The notes under the pieces are model-generated. The model saw only the letters and a list, made by a program, of their open reading frames with translations, was not told the origin of the DNA and did no database searches. Positions 35,392 to 43,355 of a stretch of 51,555 bases of DNA are shown in pieces. Made by a program: the position numbers and the translations under genes. Each line of letters opens with the position of its first letter. Position 1 is the stretch's first letter. Source of the stretch: Gemmatimonadota bacterium (GTDB taxonomy: Bacteria; Gemmatimonadota; Gemmatimonadetes; Longimicrobiales; Gaopeijiaceae); NCBI GenBank assembly GCA_027623325.1, contig JAQBXY010000025.1, forward strand, positions 1 to 51,555, read 5' to 3'.

Positions 35392-35930
35392 CGACCGCCC
35401 CCATACTGGACCTTGGCCCGCTCGATGAGAGCAGCCCATTGGGGTTGATCGGCCGGGTCCCACACCTGATTCATCGTCGCGCGGGCTTCCGCCTCCGGCA
35501 CACCCTGGATGAGGCTCCGGAACAGATACACGAAGGCGGACGCGCGCATGTTGGCGAAGCAGTGGACATAGACGCGGCGTTCCTGGTTCGCCGTCATGAC
35601 GTCGAAGAACATGTCGACGTCGCGCAGTGTCGGCTGTTCCCAATCGACGGGAATGTGCACGTAGGTCAGACCTTCCTGGGCGACGAGGAAACCCTCTTGC
35701 CCGTTCCGGGCTTCGTCGGCGATGGCGAGGTTGATGACCACCTCGTACCCGGCCTCGTGAATGAGCGGAATCTGGTCGTACGTGATCTGCCCGGAGGACG
35801 CGAGGCGGTCTGAGACCACCTGAAAGTTGCGGACGGTCTCCAGCGGGGCAGGGGGACTCGTTTGAGCGGACATGGCAGGCGCCGAGCAGAAGAAGAGAAG
35901 GGCGACGAGAATCCGCGGTGCTGATTTCAT
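35388..35930 (-). CDS. Exported Cys-phosphatase-like protein (DUF442/BLH-type)
   Basis: A 180-aa protein with a signal peptide (MKSAPRILVALLFFCSAPAMSAQ). The mature part matches DSP-like/BLH phosphatase folds: NFQVVSDRLASSGQITYDQIPLIHEAGYEVVINLA (about 35-69), then VHIPVDWEQPTLRDVDMFFDVM. The catalytic loop VYVHCFANMRASAF has Cys and Arg separated by four residues, as in DUF442-type proteins, rather than the classical HCX5R. It is probably a periplasmic phosphatase or a pseudophosphatase; the substrate is unknown. Its ATG lies 1 nt after the stop of the pentapeptide gene, so they form a two-gene operon. It is transcribed toward the tRNA. Confidence 0.78.
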   Translation of the reverse strand: MKSAPRILVALLFFCSAPAMSAQTSPPAPLETVRNFQVVSDRLASSGQITYDQIPLIHEAGYEVVINLAIADEARNGQEGFLVAQEGLTYVHIPVDWEQPTLRDVDMFFDVMTANQERRVYVHCFANMRASAFVYLFRSLIQGVPEAEARATMNQVWDPADQPQWAALIERAKVQYGGGR

Positions 35931-35931
35931 T

Positions 35932-36840
35932 TCACCTCTGGAGTTCGGCGATCACGTAACTCATTGCTACCCAAACTCGCTCGAAGAGCAATCCCAGCCC
36001 GAGGACGCCACCGCTGAACATGAACAGCGCAGTCGACTTCTGCCATTTTCGGATTGTGCTCTCTGCGAGGTATTGGATCCGGGGCCGTCCGTGCTGTTCC
36101 ACCCATTGAGTCTCAGAAAACTCCTGAACGCGCGGCGGGCACGCCAATCGGTACATCGAACTGCCGATGAGCAGCAGGAAGGAAGACAGGAGTAGCCAGA
36201 GGAGACGGTCGGGCAGGGCAACGGGCCGATCGAACTGTTCGGCAAGCGCGGACCCATTGAGGTATCCCACGCCCGTGATCATGAGGATGGCTCCCGTGAG
36301 GCCCAGGTACGACACCTCGAACAGCGGTAGGGCACCTGCGATCCGGATGAGCGCCCAATTCAGAATCCTATCTCGCCGCGGAAGATGGATGGTGTCCGAT
36401 CCGTCACTGAATGAGCGATGCGAGGGATCGAATCGGATCCGGTGCAAGCGGGTCTTCCGTGATATCGTCGCGCCGCTCCACGTCGATCCACCGAGCTCAG
36501 CCTCACGAAAGTCGGCTCCCCTCAGGTCGGAACGTGACAATTCCGCGCCGGTGAGGTCGGCGCGAACGAAGACGGCGTTGTTGAGGTTGGCGTCGATGAA
36601 GTAGGCCCCGCGCAGGCGGGCACTCACGAAGTTCGTGTCGGACATGATGGCCCGATCGAATCGAGTCCCCGAAAGGTCGGCGCCGCTGAAGTTCACCCCG
36701 ATTAGGTTCGCGCCGCGAAGATCGGCGTTCTCGAGTGTGGTCCCGCTCAGGTCGATCGTCGTAAGTTGATACTTCTCTCGCCACCGATTCCATTCGGTCG
36801 CGCCCTTTCGCAGTTGCGCCTCGATCTCTGCAGCGCTCAA
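35932..36840 (-). CDS. Pentapeptide-repeat membrane protein
   Basis: A 302-aa protein. The N-terminal helix (EAQLRKGATEWNRWREKY) is followed by about 20 tandem pentapeptide repeats (about 30-125; LSGTTLENADLRGANLIGVNFSGADLSGTRFDRA and so on, the A(D/N)LXX pattern) forming a right-handed beta-helix. The C-terminal half contains about three TM helices (about 170-195, 215-235, 272-297). It is first gene of the operon with the exported phosphatase-like protein. Membrane-anchored pentapeptide proteins are widespread and mostly uncharacterised; no gyrase-protection features are evident. Good confidence in family, none in function. Confidence 0.85.
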   Translation of the reverse strand: MSAAEIEAQLRKGATEWNRWREKYQLTTIDLSGTTLENADLRGANLIGVNFSGADLSGTRFDRAIMSDTNFVSARLRGAYFIDANLNNAVFVRADLTGAELSRSDLRGADFREAELGGSTWSGATISRKTRLHRIRFDPSHRSFSDGSDTIHLPRRDRILNWALIRIAGALPLFEVSYLGLTGAILMITGVGYLNGSALAEQFDRPVALPDRLLWLLLSSFLLLIGSSMYRLACPPRVQEFSETQWVEQHGRPRIQYLAESTIRKWQKSTALFMFSGGVLGLGLLFERVWVAMSYVIAELQR

Positions 36841-37016
36841 GTCGGCGGTCTCCTCTGGCTCTGCGGGTTGGCTTCTGTGTGCCCAAGGCTACGCCGTTGA
36901 CTAGCTGACGGACAACACCTCTGCAGACGCGGCTTGCTCCGGGGCGCGCTCCACGGCCATGATGTGCGTCGATTCCGACGCTCGTCGGTGAGACCCCAGA
37001 CACTTCATAGACCGCC

Positions 37017-37655
37017 GTGGCCGATCGACGCACCAGGCTCCACCGTACCCTGTTCAGCGCGCTCTTCTCGTTCTGGATCGCGGCCCCCGCCGTGGCGGCA
37101 CAAGACTTCGTGTTCGCTGCGAACCAGCGAGGAGTCGAATTGGGCCGGAGCGGGTCCGCGATCTTCGTCGAGGCGGATGGACCCCGTCTGTTCCGGACCG
37201 GACCGGTCATCCTCGAGCACCCAACGCTGCGGAATCGATGGATCATCGTTCAAGACTCCACGATGGGGGTCGTGTTCACCGGACCGAGCGGCGTCAAGAT
37301 CAACCCTCCGGACTACGACGGTGATGTCAACCTGGTCGCGCTCACGGGGGTCGTGGCGATCGAGGTTCGTGCGCTGCTCTTCAATGTGTGGGGGGACTTT
37401 ACCGCCCACGTTGGAGCGACCCGCCTGGTCGCGGAGCAGATCGGTGAGACATGGACGATGGATCCGCGGTGGTCCGGAGTACCCACTCCGGGCGGGGACT
37501 ACCGCACGAGCCTGATGTGGGTCCATCGAGTCATGTTCCGAGACGAGACGGTCTTCGTGGCGGACCCGGCTGTCATCGAGGCCGCGGTTCGGCGATTGAC
37601 GGGGGCGGCCGTGCCCGACATCGGCGTGCCGATTCCTGGGTCGTCGGGTCGCTGA
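37017..37655 (+). CDS. Exported protein of unknown function
   Basis: A 212-aa protein from GTG 37017. A signal peptide (about 1-32, TLFSALFSFWIAAPAVAAQ, cleavage near VAAQD) precedes a beta-strand-rich mature domain (FVFAANQRGVELGRSGSAIFVEADGPRLFRTGPVILEHP, VNLVALTGVVAIEVRALLFNVWGDFTAHVGAT). Nothing resembles a known enzyme. No strong ribosome-binding site is visible. The 176-nt spacer behind it separates it from the divergent pentapeptide gene and should contain both promoters; none was clearly seen. Confidence 0.6.
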   Translation: MADRRTRLHRTLFSALFSFWIAAPAVAAQDFVFAANQRGVELGRSGSAIFVEADGPRLFRTGPVILEHPTLRNRWIIVQDSTMGVVFTGPSGVKINPPDYDGDVNLVALTGVVAIEVRALLFNVWGDFTAHVGATRLVAEQIGETWTMDPRWSGVPTPGGDYRTSLMWVHRVMFRDETVFVADPAVIEAAVRRLTGAAVPDIGVPIPGSSGR

Positions 37656-37785
37656 TGTCGGGTGCCGTAATGGACCTAGTTGTGACCGCCTTCCTGGACC
37701 GAATGACGCGGTCCCATAGCGACATGTAACATCCCCACCAGCGTCGACATCCTTGCTCGTGTGAAGTCCCGAATGAGGAGTGTAC

Positions 37786-39057
37786 GTGCTGGCGACCCCG
37801 AGCAAACACAACCGTATTCGCGCAGCTGCGGCCCTCCTGATCTGCTACGGGCTCGTAGGATGCGCCCCCTCCGGCGCCGCGCCGTTTTCGACGCCGCATG
37901 GTGCGACCGGGGGCGTCTGTAGAGCGGAGGAGAGCCAGCGTTTCGGCCTAGCGCTGCCCGATGGCGACCCGCTGTACGTCGAACCTCAGGCGATCCATCC
38001 CATTGAGGGGGGTTTCTTGATCGCGGGGGCGCCCACCTACGAGTGGCGCTTCGCTTCCGACGGCAGCGTAACGAGAGTCAACGACGAACGATTCGTAGGA
38101 GCGTTCGTCCGAAACGGAACGGTCCAGACCGTGGACAAGCCACAGGGGCTTCGCAGCGTTGGATGGGTCCGCCTCGCTCCGCTCGGCGCCGATCGATGGG
38201 CCTGGCTACTCCAGGAAGTGAAGCGCGAAGGTGATCGCACCGAAACGACGCGGATCGTATACGCGGAGTCCCAGGGAGGGCAGTGGACCACCTCCGAGGA
38301 TCTGATCGTGCCGCCCGGCGGGCAACTCCACTTCCCGACGTCTTCGCCGCTGACCGCATCGGGACGTGGTGTGGCTTGGGTCGTACCCTTCCACGCGGAC
38401 GACCGAACGATCGGAGCCATGCTCTACGAGCGCGTAGGCGGGACCTGGTCCTTTCGCTCGGTGGCCGAGGACTGGATCGATGAAGTCGCCCTCTTCCCGG
38501 CTCCCAATGGTGGTCTTCGGGTCGGTGTCGGCGGCTTGGACGAGGATCATGAGTACCAACGCGTCTCCCTGCGGATCCTCCCTGAGGGTGGGCGGGACGC
38601 TAGAGCTGAACGCGTGTTTGTGGCGGAGCCGGGAGATCGTGTCCGAAGTATTCGCGCCATGGACACGGGACCGAACGTCGCAACCTCATGGCTCGTCGTC
38701 GGACGCGGAGAGTCGGTCCAGTGGGCCTTGTGGGGCCGACGCGAAACGACTTCAAAGCCTCTGGTCGTCGACCCGTCTGCGATCACCTCCGTCTCTGTGG
38801 TGACCCCGGACGAGATCACTCTCATCGTGACGCATCACGTCGAGGACGAGACGAGCCTCCAGGAGCTACGCGTCCACCACTTGGGCCCCACGGGCGCCCC
38901 CGTCATCGCGGCTCTGCCGCATCCCTTTCTCGGGTATTTCACCGCGGTCTCCGCGGAGCCCGGAGAAGTGACCGTCGTGGGACCGGAATTCGATCCCCGC
39001 GCGGCCCACCCCTTTGTTCGCAGCCTCGTTCTACGCTTGAGCATTTCCTGCACCTAA
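37786..39057 (+). CDS. Predicted lipoprotein of unknown function
   Basis: About 423 aa from GTG 37786 (GGAG five bases upstream); GTG 37780 is an alternative two codons earlier. The signal peptide ends in lipobox LVGC (AAALLICYGLVGCAPSG). The mature region has repeated beta-strand patterns with recurrent motifs such as RFASDGSVTRVN and GTWSFRSVAEDWIDEVALF..GGLRVGVGG, suggestive of a beta-propeller or similar repeat fold, but no family is recognised. It is preceded by 130 nt of non-coding sequence and followed 52 nt later by another lipoprotein gene with its own strong ribosome-binding site. Confidence 0.68.
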   Translation: MLATPSKHNRIRAAAALLICYGLVGCAPSGAAPFSTPHGATGGVCRAEESQRFGLALPDGDPLYVEPQAIHPIEGGFLIAGAPTYEWRFASDGSVTRVNDERFVGAFVRNGTVQTVDKPQGLRSVGWVRLAPLGADRWAWLLQEVKREGDRTETTRIVYAESQGGQWTTSEDLIVPPGGQLHFPTSSPLTASGRGVAWVVPFHADDRTIGAMLYERVGGTWSFRSVAEDWIDEVALFPAPNGGLRVGVGGLDEDHEYQRVSLRILPEGGRDARAERVFVAEPGDRVRSIRAMDTGPNVATSWLVVGRGESVQWALWGRRETTSKPLVVDPSAITSVSVVTPDEITLIVTHHVEDETSLQELRVHHLGPTGAPVIAALPHPFLGYFTAVSAEPGEVTVVGPEFDPRAAHPFVRSLVLRLSISCT

Positions 39058-39109
39058 GTCTCCGCTGCGGATCACCTGCCAGGCACTCACCAACCCACCT
39101 GGAGGATCC

Positions 39110-39868
39110 ATGTACCACGTCCGTTCCGCACTCCGCATTCTCTCAATTCCCCTTGCCCTTGCCGCCTGCACGGAGGAGGCGACAACCCCGCTCGAGCCCA
39201 TGGCCGAAGAGGCGATCGAGGCGCTCGCTTTCCATATGCCGCCGCTGGATCGGGCGGTCCTGAGTCCCACGACGATCAACGAACGCCTACCGGAGCCGGC
39301 GGACGGACCCCAAGCCACCGAGGTGGGGGGAGACCTGGACCGGCCTCTACAGGCGATCTTCGGAGCCAAGACACTTACGGGATTCTACACCGGCATGGCG
39401 TGGGCGGAGGGGCAGCAGTCCTACATCGGTAACGTCGGTTCTGTCGAAACCACGGCGCGCGTCACGATCGAGGACAAGTATCTCGCCGACCAAGTGGCGA
39501 AAGAGCAAGACTACATACCGTTTCTATTCGACTTCGGTCAGAAGAAGTTCATCAGTGCCTTCGCGCCCGTGCACACGGACCATACATGTGGGCTCACGGT
39601 TCGTGGCAGCTCGTTCCACACCGCGGCGTGGCAGTTTTTCCAGGGAACAGGCGTCTCGAACTGGGGGCAGGCCATCCAGTCCTCGACGGCGAATCCTTCC
39701 TCGCAGTCTCCGTGTGAAACGGGTCCGACGACCGGCCAGGTGACCGTCGGGTCGCCGTCGACCGGTGGCTCCGTCTGTTACTACCTGGTGACATTCGATC
39801 TAGGCACTGGCCAGATCTACAGCGCCCAACTGCTCTTCTGCTCGTCGGCGTCCGACGAACAATGGTGA
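39110..39868 (+). CDS. Predicted lipoprotein with Cys-containing C-terminal domain, function unknown
   Basis: A 252-aa protein. The signal peptide with lipobox LAAC (Cys 20) is followed by a low-complexity acidic stretch and a mature domain (about 80-252). That domain contains four cysteines (in HTCGL, SPCETG, SVCYY and LFCSS), possibly two disulfides, and many aromatic residues. GGAGG stands 6 nt before ATG 39110. No family is recognised. It lies in a run of exported unknowns with their own ribosome-binding sites. Confidence 0.68.
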   Translation: MYHVRSALRILSIPLALAACTEEATTPLEPMAEEAIEALAFHMPPLDRAVLSPTTINERLPEPADGPQATEVGGDLDRPLQAIFGAKTLTGFYTGMAWAEGQQSYIGNVGSVETTARVTIEDKYLADQVAKEQDYIPFLFDFGQKKFISAFAPVHTDHTCGLTVRGSSFHTAAWQFFQGTGVSNWGQAIQSSTANPSSQSPCETGPTTGQVTVGSPSTGGSVCYYLVTFDLGTGQIYSAQLLFCSSASDEQW

Positions 39869-39936
39869 GTCCATCCCGGCCGCCAAAAAGAGCCCTACCT
39901 CGTCACTCCCACACCTCATTTCAGGAGTCGTACCTC

Positions 39937-40374
39937 ATGCCCCACGCCATCCAGTCGTCCCGACTCTTTCCCTTCGTGCTGCTGGCTCTGACGAGCCTGT
40001 GTGCCGCTCCCGTGAGCGCGCAGAACGAAGGTGCCACCGGCGTCTTCGTCGCCATCCCCGAGACGTTCCCCGATGTGGATGCACGCGCGTTGATCATTCG
40101 CGAACGCGGCCGAGATGTCATCCTGCTGCGAAGCACCGAGGCCACACCCGAAGCGATCGCGATGTCGATGGTCGCGCTGCGACGCGTCCGGGTGGATCAC
40201 CCGGCTCCTGAGCATGGCCAAATGATTCCGATCGCAGGCTTTGTCAGGACTCGCCCGCTACCCGAGGAATACAAGGCAGAGCTCGAGGCCCTTCTCGAGC
40301 GGTTAGCGCTCCGCCCCACCACGGACGTAGGTAACCTCGGGCCCGGGCGCTGGGTGCGTTACGTGGGCCGTTGA
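39937..40374 (+). CDS. Small exported protein of unknown function
   Basis: A 145-aa protein with a signal peptide (MPHAIQSSRLFPFVLLALTSLCAAPVSAQ, cleavage after VSAQ). The mature domain of about 115 residues is strand/helix mixed (GVFVAIPETFPDVDARALIIRERGRDVILLRSTEATPEAIAMSMVALRRVRVD...). ATG 39937 has CAGGAG upstream and lies 68 nt after the preceding lipoprotein; longer in-frame starts overlap that gene and lack a signal sequence. No family is recognised. Confidence 0.66.
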   Translation: MPHAIQSSRLFPFVLLALTSLCAAPVSAQNEGATGVFVAIPETFPDVDARALIIRERGRDVILLRSTEATPEAIAMSMVALRRVRVDHPAPEHGQMIPIAGFVRTRPLPEEYKAELEALLERLALRPTTDVGNLGPGRWVRYVGR

Positions 40375-40418
40375 CGGGACGAGCGCCGTAGGGGACCGGC
40401 CGCGGCCGCGTCGAAGTC

Positions 40419-40454
40419 TCCGGGGGTGGTGGGGCCTCCCCCTCCACCCCCGGA
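40419..40454. terminator. Strong hairpin between convergent genes, possible bidirectional terminator
   Basis: TCCGGGGGTGG (40419-40429) pairs perfectly with CCACCCCCGGA (40444-40454), with a further GGGG/CCCC extension inside. There is no T-run on either side. Its place between the ends of two convergent genes (40374 and 40490) supports a terminator role. Confidence 0.5.
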
Positions 40455-40489
40455 ACCCCTCACTCGTTCGGGCGTTCGGCGGGTATGAC

Positions 40490-41848
40490 TCAGTCCTGCT
40501 GCTGCGCCGCGTCCTGGATCCACGCGGTGAATCCGTCCGGCGCCCGCACGTACAGGTAGCCGTCGAACCGCCCCAGGATCGGCACTTCCGTGCCGAACTC
40601 GAGAGTCGCTCGGACGGGAGCGCCAAGGTCCGGTCGCGTCCGGAGCGATTCGCCGCTTGCCACAACCTGTGATGCGACGGGCTGATCGGCGGACTCGGTC
40701 AGCCGCGCTGCGACGTAACCCATCGCGCCGTCGGGCAAGCTCACGCGGTAGTACTCACCGGAACCACCCAGAACGCGGAGTGGCGTGTACTGTCCCAGCT
40801 CACGAATCACCGGGGCTCTTGTCCCAGGGGCGGAACGCAGGCGAATGCCCTCAGTGCGCAAGCGCACCCAATCGCCGAGTAGCGTGAGGTCGGCGCTCAT
40901 CTCGGCCAACGTACCCGATGGCATCCGCAGGAACGGCGCTGGATCGATCGGACCCTCCCCGCGCCGGTAGATCCCGAAGTGCAGATGGGGCGGCGTCGTG
41001 CGCGCGTTCCCCGTGTTTCCGACGAACCCTACCGTGTCGCCGACCTCTACACGATCGCCGCTGGCCACGTGTTGGCTGTCGAGATGTGCGTAATAGATGT
41101 TCGAGTTGCGTGCCGGGTCGCGTAGCCAGACGACCTTGCCACCCAGATTGGTTACGTCGACTCGATTCACCAGGCCTGCCGCCACTGCGAGTACGGGCGT
41201 TCCCCTTCGCGCAAAGATGTCGACGCCGTCGTGCCTGCGACGGCCGGCGTCGCGGTCCACGCCAAAGACGCTCTGGACCGCCCGCATGCCGTGCCCCTCG
41301 ACCGGGAAGGCGAGTTGGGCCTCCAGCTTGAGCGTCACACGGTATTGTCCTCCACGGAGAAGCTCTGGCTGGAGACGCAGAATGAAGTCGCCGCCCCGCC
41401 AGGGCTCGTGCACGAACGCCTCAGGCGCAGTGTCCGAAGAGTAGATCGGCCGGGGACGATCGTCTTCGGAAGTCGGCACACGGAACAGGTCGATGAAGAC
41501 TCGAATGCCTTCGCCGCTCTCCAGTTGCACCTCGGCGGTCAATCTTTGGCCGCGGCCGACCGAGATTCGGTAGGCCATCGCTCCCGGCTCCTCGGGCGTG
41601 ATGAAGCCCTCTTCCTCGAAGGGAAGGGAGACCGGTGCTGCTGCTTCGACCGCCGCACGCCCGGCGGTGAGCCAATCACGACCGAGCGCCGTGCCGTCGA
41701 GGCCGGCCTCTCTCAGCGACTCCTGATAGGCCTCGTAGGGCGTGAGGTCTCTGAATCGGTCCTGAACTTGCTCGACGCCCTCGCATCCTGCGAGCCCGAC
41801 GAGGGTCGCGAGCAGCCCTGCGAAGCAGGCCTGTTGTCTTCCTGTCAT
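40490..41848 (-). CDS. M23 (LytM) peptidase lipoprotein with C-terminal SH3 domains
   Basis: A 452-aa lipoprotein. The signal peptide with lipobox LAGC (MTGRQQACFAGLLATLVGLAGCEG) is chosen from ATG 41846-41848, which has GGGGAGG upstream; the in-frame extension to 41908 is unlikely. A beta-rich domain (about 90-195) precedes the M23 peptidase. The zinc ligands are in RRRHDGVDIFARRGTPVLA (HxxxD) and PPHLHFGIY (HxH), so the site looks complete. Two SH3-like repeats follow (about 315-380 and 390-445). It should cut or sense peptidoglycan at the outer membrane. It is divergent from the PDZ-radical SAM gene. Confidence 0.87.
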   Translation of the reverse strand: MTGRQQACFAGLLATLVGLAGCEGVEQVQDRFRDLTPYEAYQESLREAGLDGTALGRDWLTAGRAAVEAAAPVSLPFEEEGFITPEEPGAMAYRISVGRGQRLTAEVQLESGEGIRVFIDLFRVPTSEDDRPRPIYSSDTAPEAFVHEPWRGGDFILRLQPELLRGGQYRVTLKLEAQLAFPVEGHGMRAVQSVFGVDRDAGRRRHDGVDIFARRGTPVLAVAAGLVNRVDVTNLGGKVVWLRDPARNSNIYYAHLDSQHVASGDRVEVGDTVGFVGNTGNARTTPPHLHFGIYRRGEGPIDPAPFLRMPSGTLAEMSADLTLLGDWVRLRTEGIRLRSAPGTRAPVIRELGQYTPLRVLGGSGEYYRVSLPDGAMGYVAARLTESADQPVASQVVASGESLRTRPDLGAPVRATLEFGTEVPILGRFDGYLYVRAPDGFTAWIQDAAQQQD

Positions 41849-41909
41849 CGTCCTCCCCACCTCGACCGCACCGTTTCGGAAGAGCTCGCCGTCATCCGAC
41901 CTCCACAAG

Positions 41910-41946
41910 GGTGAGACCCCACCTCAAAGGTGAGACACCCACCTCA
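41910..41946. repeat. Tandem direct repeat (two 17-18 bp copies) in a divergent intergenic region
   Basis: GGTGAGACCCCACCTCA (41910-41926) and GGTGAGACACCCACCTCA (41929-41946) are two near-identical copies offset by 19 bp. Each holds an imperfect internal inverted repeat (AGGTG/CACCT). They lie immediately upstream of the M23 lipoprotein start and about 130 bp before the radical SAM gene, so they could be an operator. No regulator is known to me for this sequence. Confidence 0.5.
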
Positions 41947-42074
41947 GTTCAGGGTTTCGAAGCTGCGTCGATCGGGTGGCTCCGGTCAAGGCGATAAATT
42001 GTTGAGACGATGAGGGCCGGTTAGCTTTGCCAGCCCTTACGGGGGCGCCCCCCGCTCGTCCGCGCAAGGTCATT

Positions 42075-43355
42075 GTGGTTCGTATCGCCCAAATCGAAGC
42101 TGGAAGTATCGCCGAAGAGTTGAATCTCGAAATCGGCTCTCGAATCGTACGCATCAACGGTGAGAGAGTCCGTGATGGGATCGACCTAACCTTCCTGCTC
42201 TCCGACACCGATCTGGAACTGGAGACCCTGTCTCCCTCCGGTGAGGCAGTCGTGTATGAGATCGAACGAGAGCCCGGGGACCCCATCGGCATCATTCCGG
42301 CGCCCGACACCATTCGGGAATGTGCCAACAAGTGTGTCTTCTGTTTCATCGACGGGAATCCGGAGGGCGCGCGCCAGACGTTGTGGGTAAAGGACGACGA
42401 CTTCCGGCTGTCGTTCACGTACGGGAGCTACGTGACGCTCACCAACCTGGGGCCGAAAGGACTTCAGCGGCTGGTGGACCAGCGGCTCTCGCCGCTCTAC
42501 GTGAGCGTCCATGCGACGGAGCCCGAGGTGCGGGAGCGACTCCTGGTCAATCAGCGAGCGGGGATCATCATGGACCAGCTTCGCGAGTTGATCGACGGAG
42601 GGCTTGAAGTCCACACCCAGATCGTGCTTTGTCCTGAGTGGAACGACGCGCTGCACCTCAATCGTACGATCGAAGACCTCTGGGGTCTGGGAGAGGCCAT
42701 TCTCTCTCTTTCGGTCGTGCCGGTCGGCCTTACGCGCTACAACCTGAATCGCCCAGTGCGTCATCTGACGTCACTCGAAGCGGCGGCTGCCATCGACCGT
42801 GTGGATCAGGCGCGCGAGCAAGGCCTCGCGGAACGTGGTGTGGGTTGGTGTTATGCCGCGGACGAGATGTATCTGATCGCCGGGCGCCCGATTCCTGCGG
42901 TGGGGTATTACGACGATGGAGCACTCTATGAGAACGGTGTGGGTGCGATTCGCCGTTTCGTCGACTCGTTCGATGTGGGACTGGCGTCCGTGCCCCGCTA
43001 CGACGGTCGTCGCATTCGTGTGGTAACAGGAGGATCAATGGCCCCATTTCTTCGAGATCGGGCCCCTCGCCTGGCCGCAGCGGTCGGCGCTGACGTCCAG
43101 GTGGTTCAGGTACGCAACGAATATTTCGGCGAATCTGTCACGATCGCGGGGCTGTTGGGTGGCCGTGACATTCTGGCGGCCCTGAAGGAAGGCGGTGACA
43201 GTCGGGACGGCGATCTCGTTCTCCTTCCGGCCGAGGCGCTCAACGCCGACAAGGTGTTCATCGACAATCTGCCCCTCACCGAACTGTCCGCGGGTCTGGG
43301 ACGAGCGGAACTCCGCATGGGCTTCGAGATCACGGAAGCGCTGAGAGCCTCATGA
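42075..43355 (+). CDS. PDZ - radical SAM - DUF512 protein
   Basis: About 426 aa. An N-terminal PDZ-like domain (RIAQIEAGSIAEELNLEIGSRIVRINGERVRDGIDLTFLL) leads into a radical SAM core. Its [4Fe-4S] cysteines lie in ECANKCVFCFIDGNP (CxxxCxxC, C83, C87 and C90 from this start), followed by KDDDFRLSFTYGSYVTLTNL, and the C-terminal part is DUF512. The reaction of this family is unknown. GTG 42075 has AAGG about 5 nt upstream; TTG 42027 is the longer alternative. The stop overlaps der (ATGA). The order of this gene with der, plsY and gpsA also occurs in Firmicutes, so the linkage looks ancient. Confidence 0.88.
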   Translation: MVRIAQIEAGSIAEELNLEIGSRIVRINGERVRDGIDLTFLLSDTDLELETLSPSGEAVVYEIEREPGDPIGIIPAPDTIRECANKCVFCFIDGNPEGARQTLWVKDDDFRLSFTYGSYVTLTNLGPKGLQRLVDQRLSPLYVSVHATEPEVRERLLVNQRAGIIMDQLRELIDGGLEVHTQIVLCPEWNDALHLNRTIEDLWGLGEAILSLSVVPVGLTRYNLNRPVRHLTSLEAAAAIDRVDQAREQGLAERGVGWCYAADEMYLIAGRPIPAVGYYDDGALYENGVGAIRRFVDSFDVGLASVPRYDGRRIRVVTGGSMAPFLRDRAPRLAAAVGADVQVVQVRNEYFGESVTIAGLLGGRDILAALKEGGDSRDGDLVLLPAEALNADKVFIDNLPLTELSAGLGRAELRMGFEITEALRAS

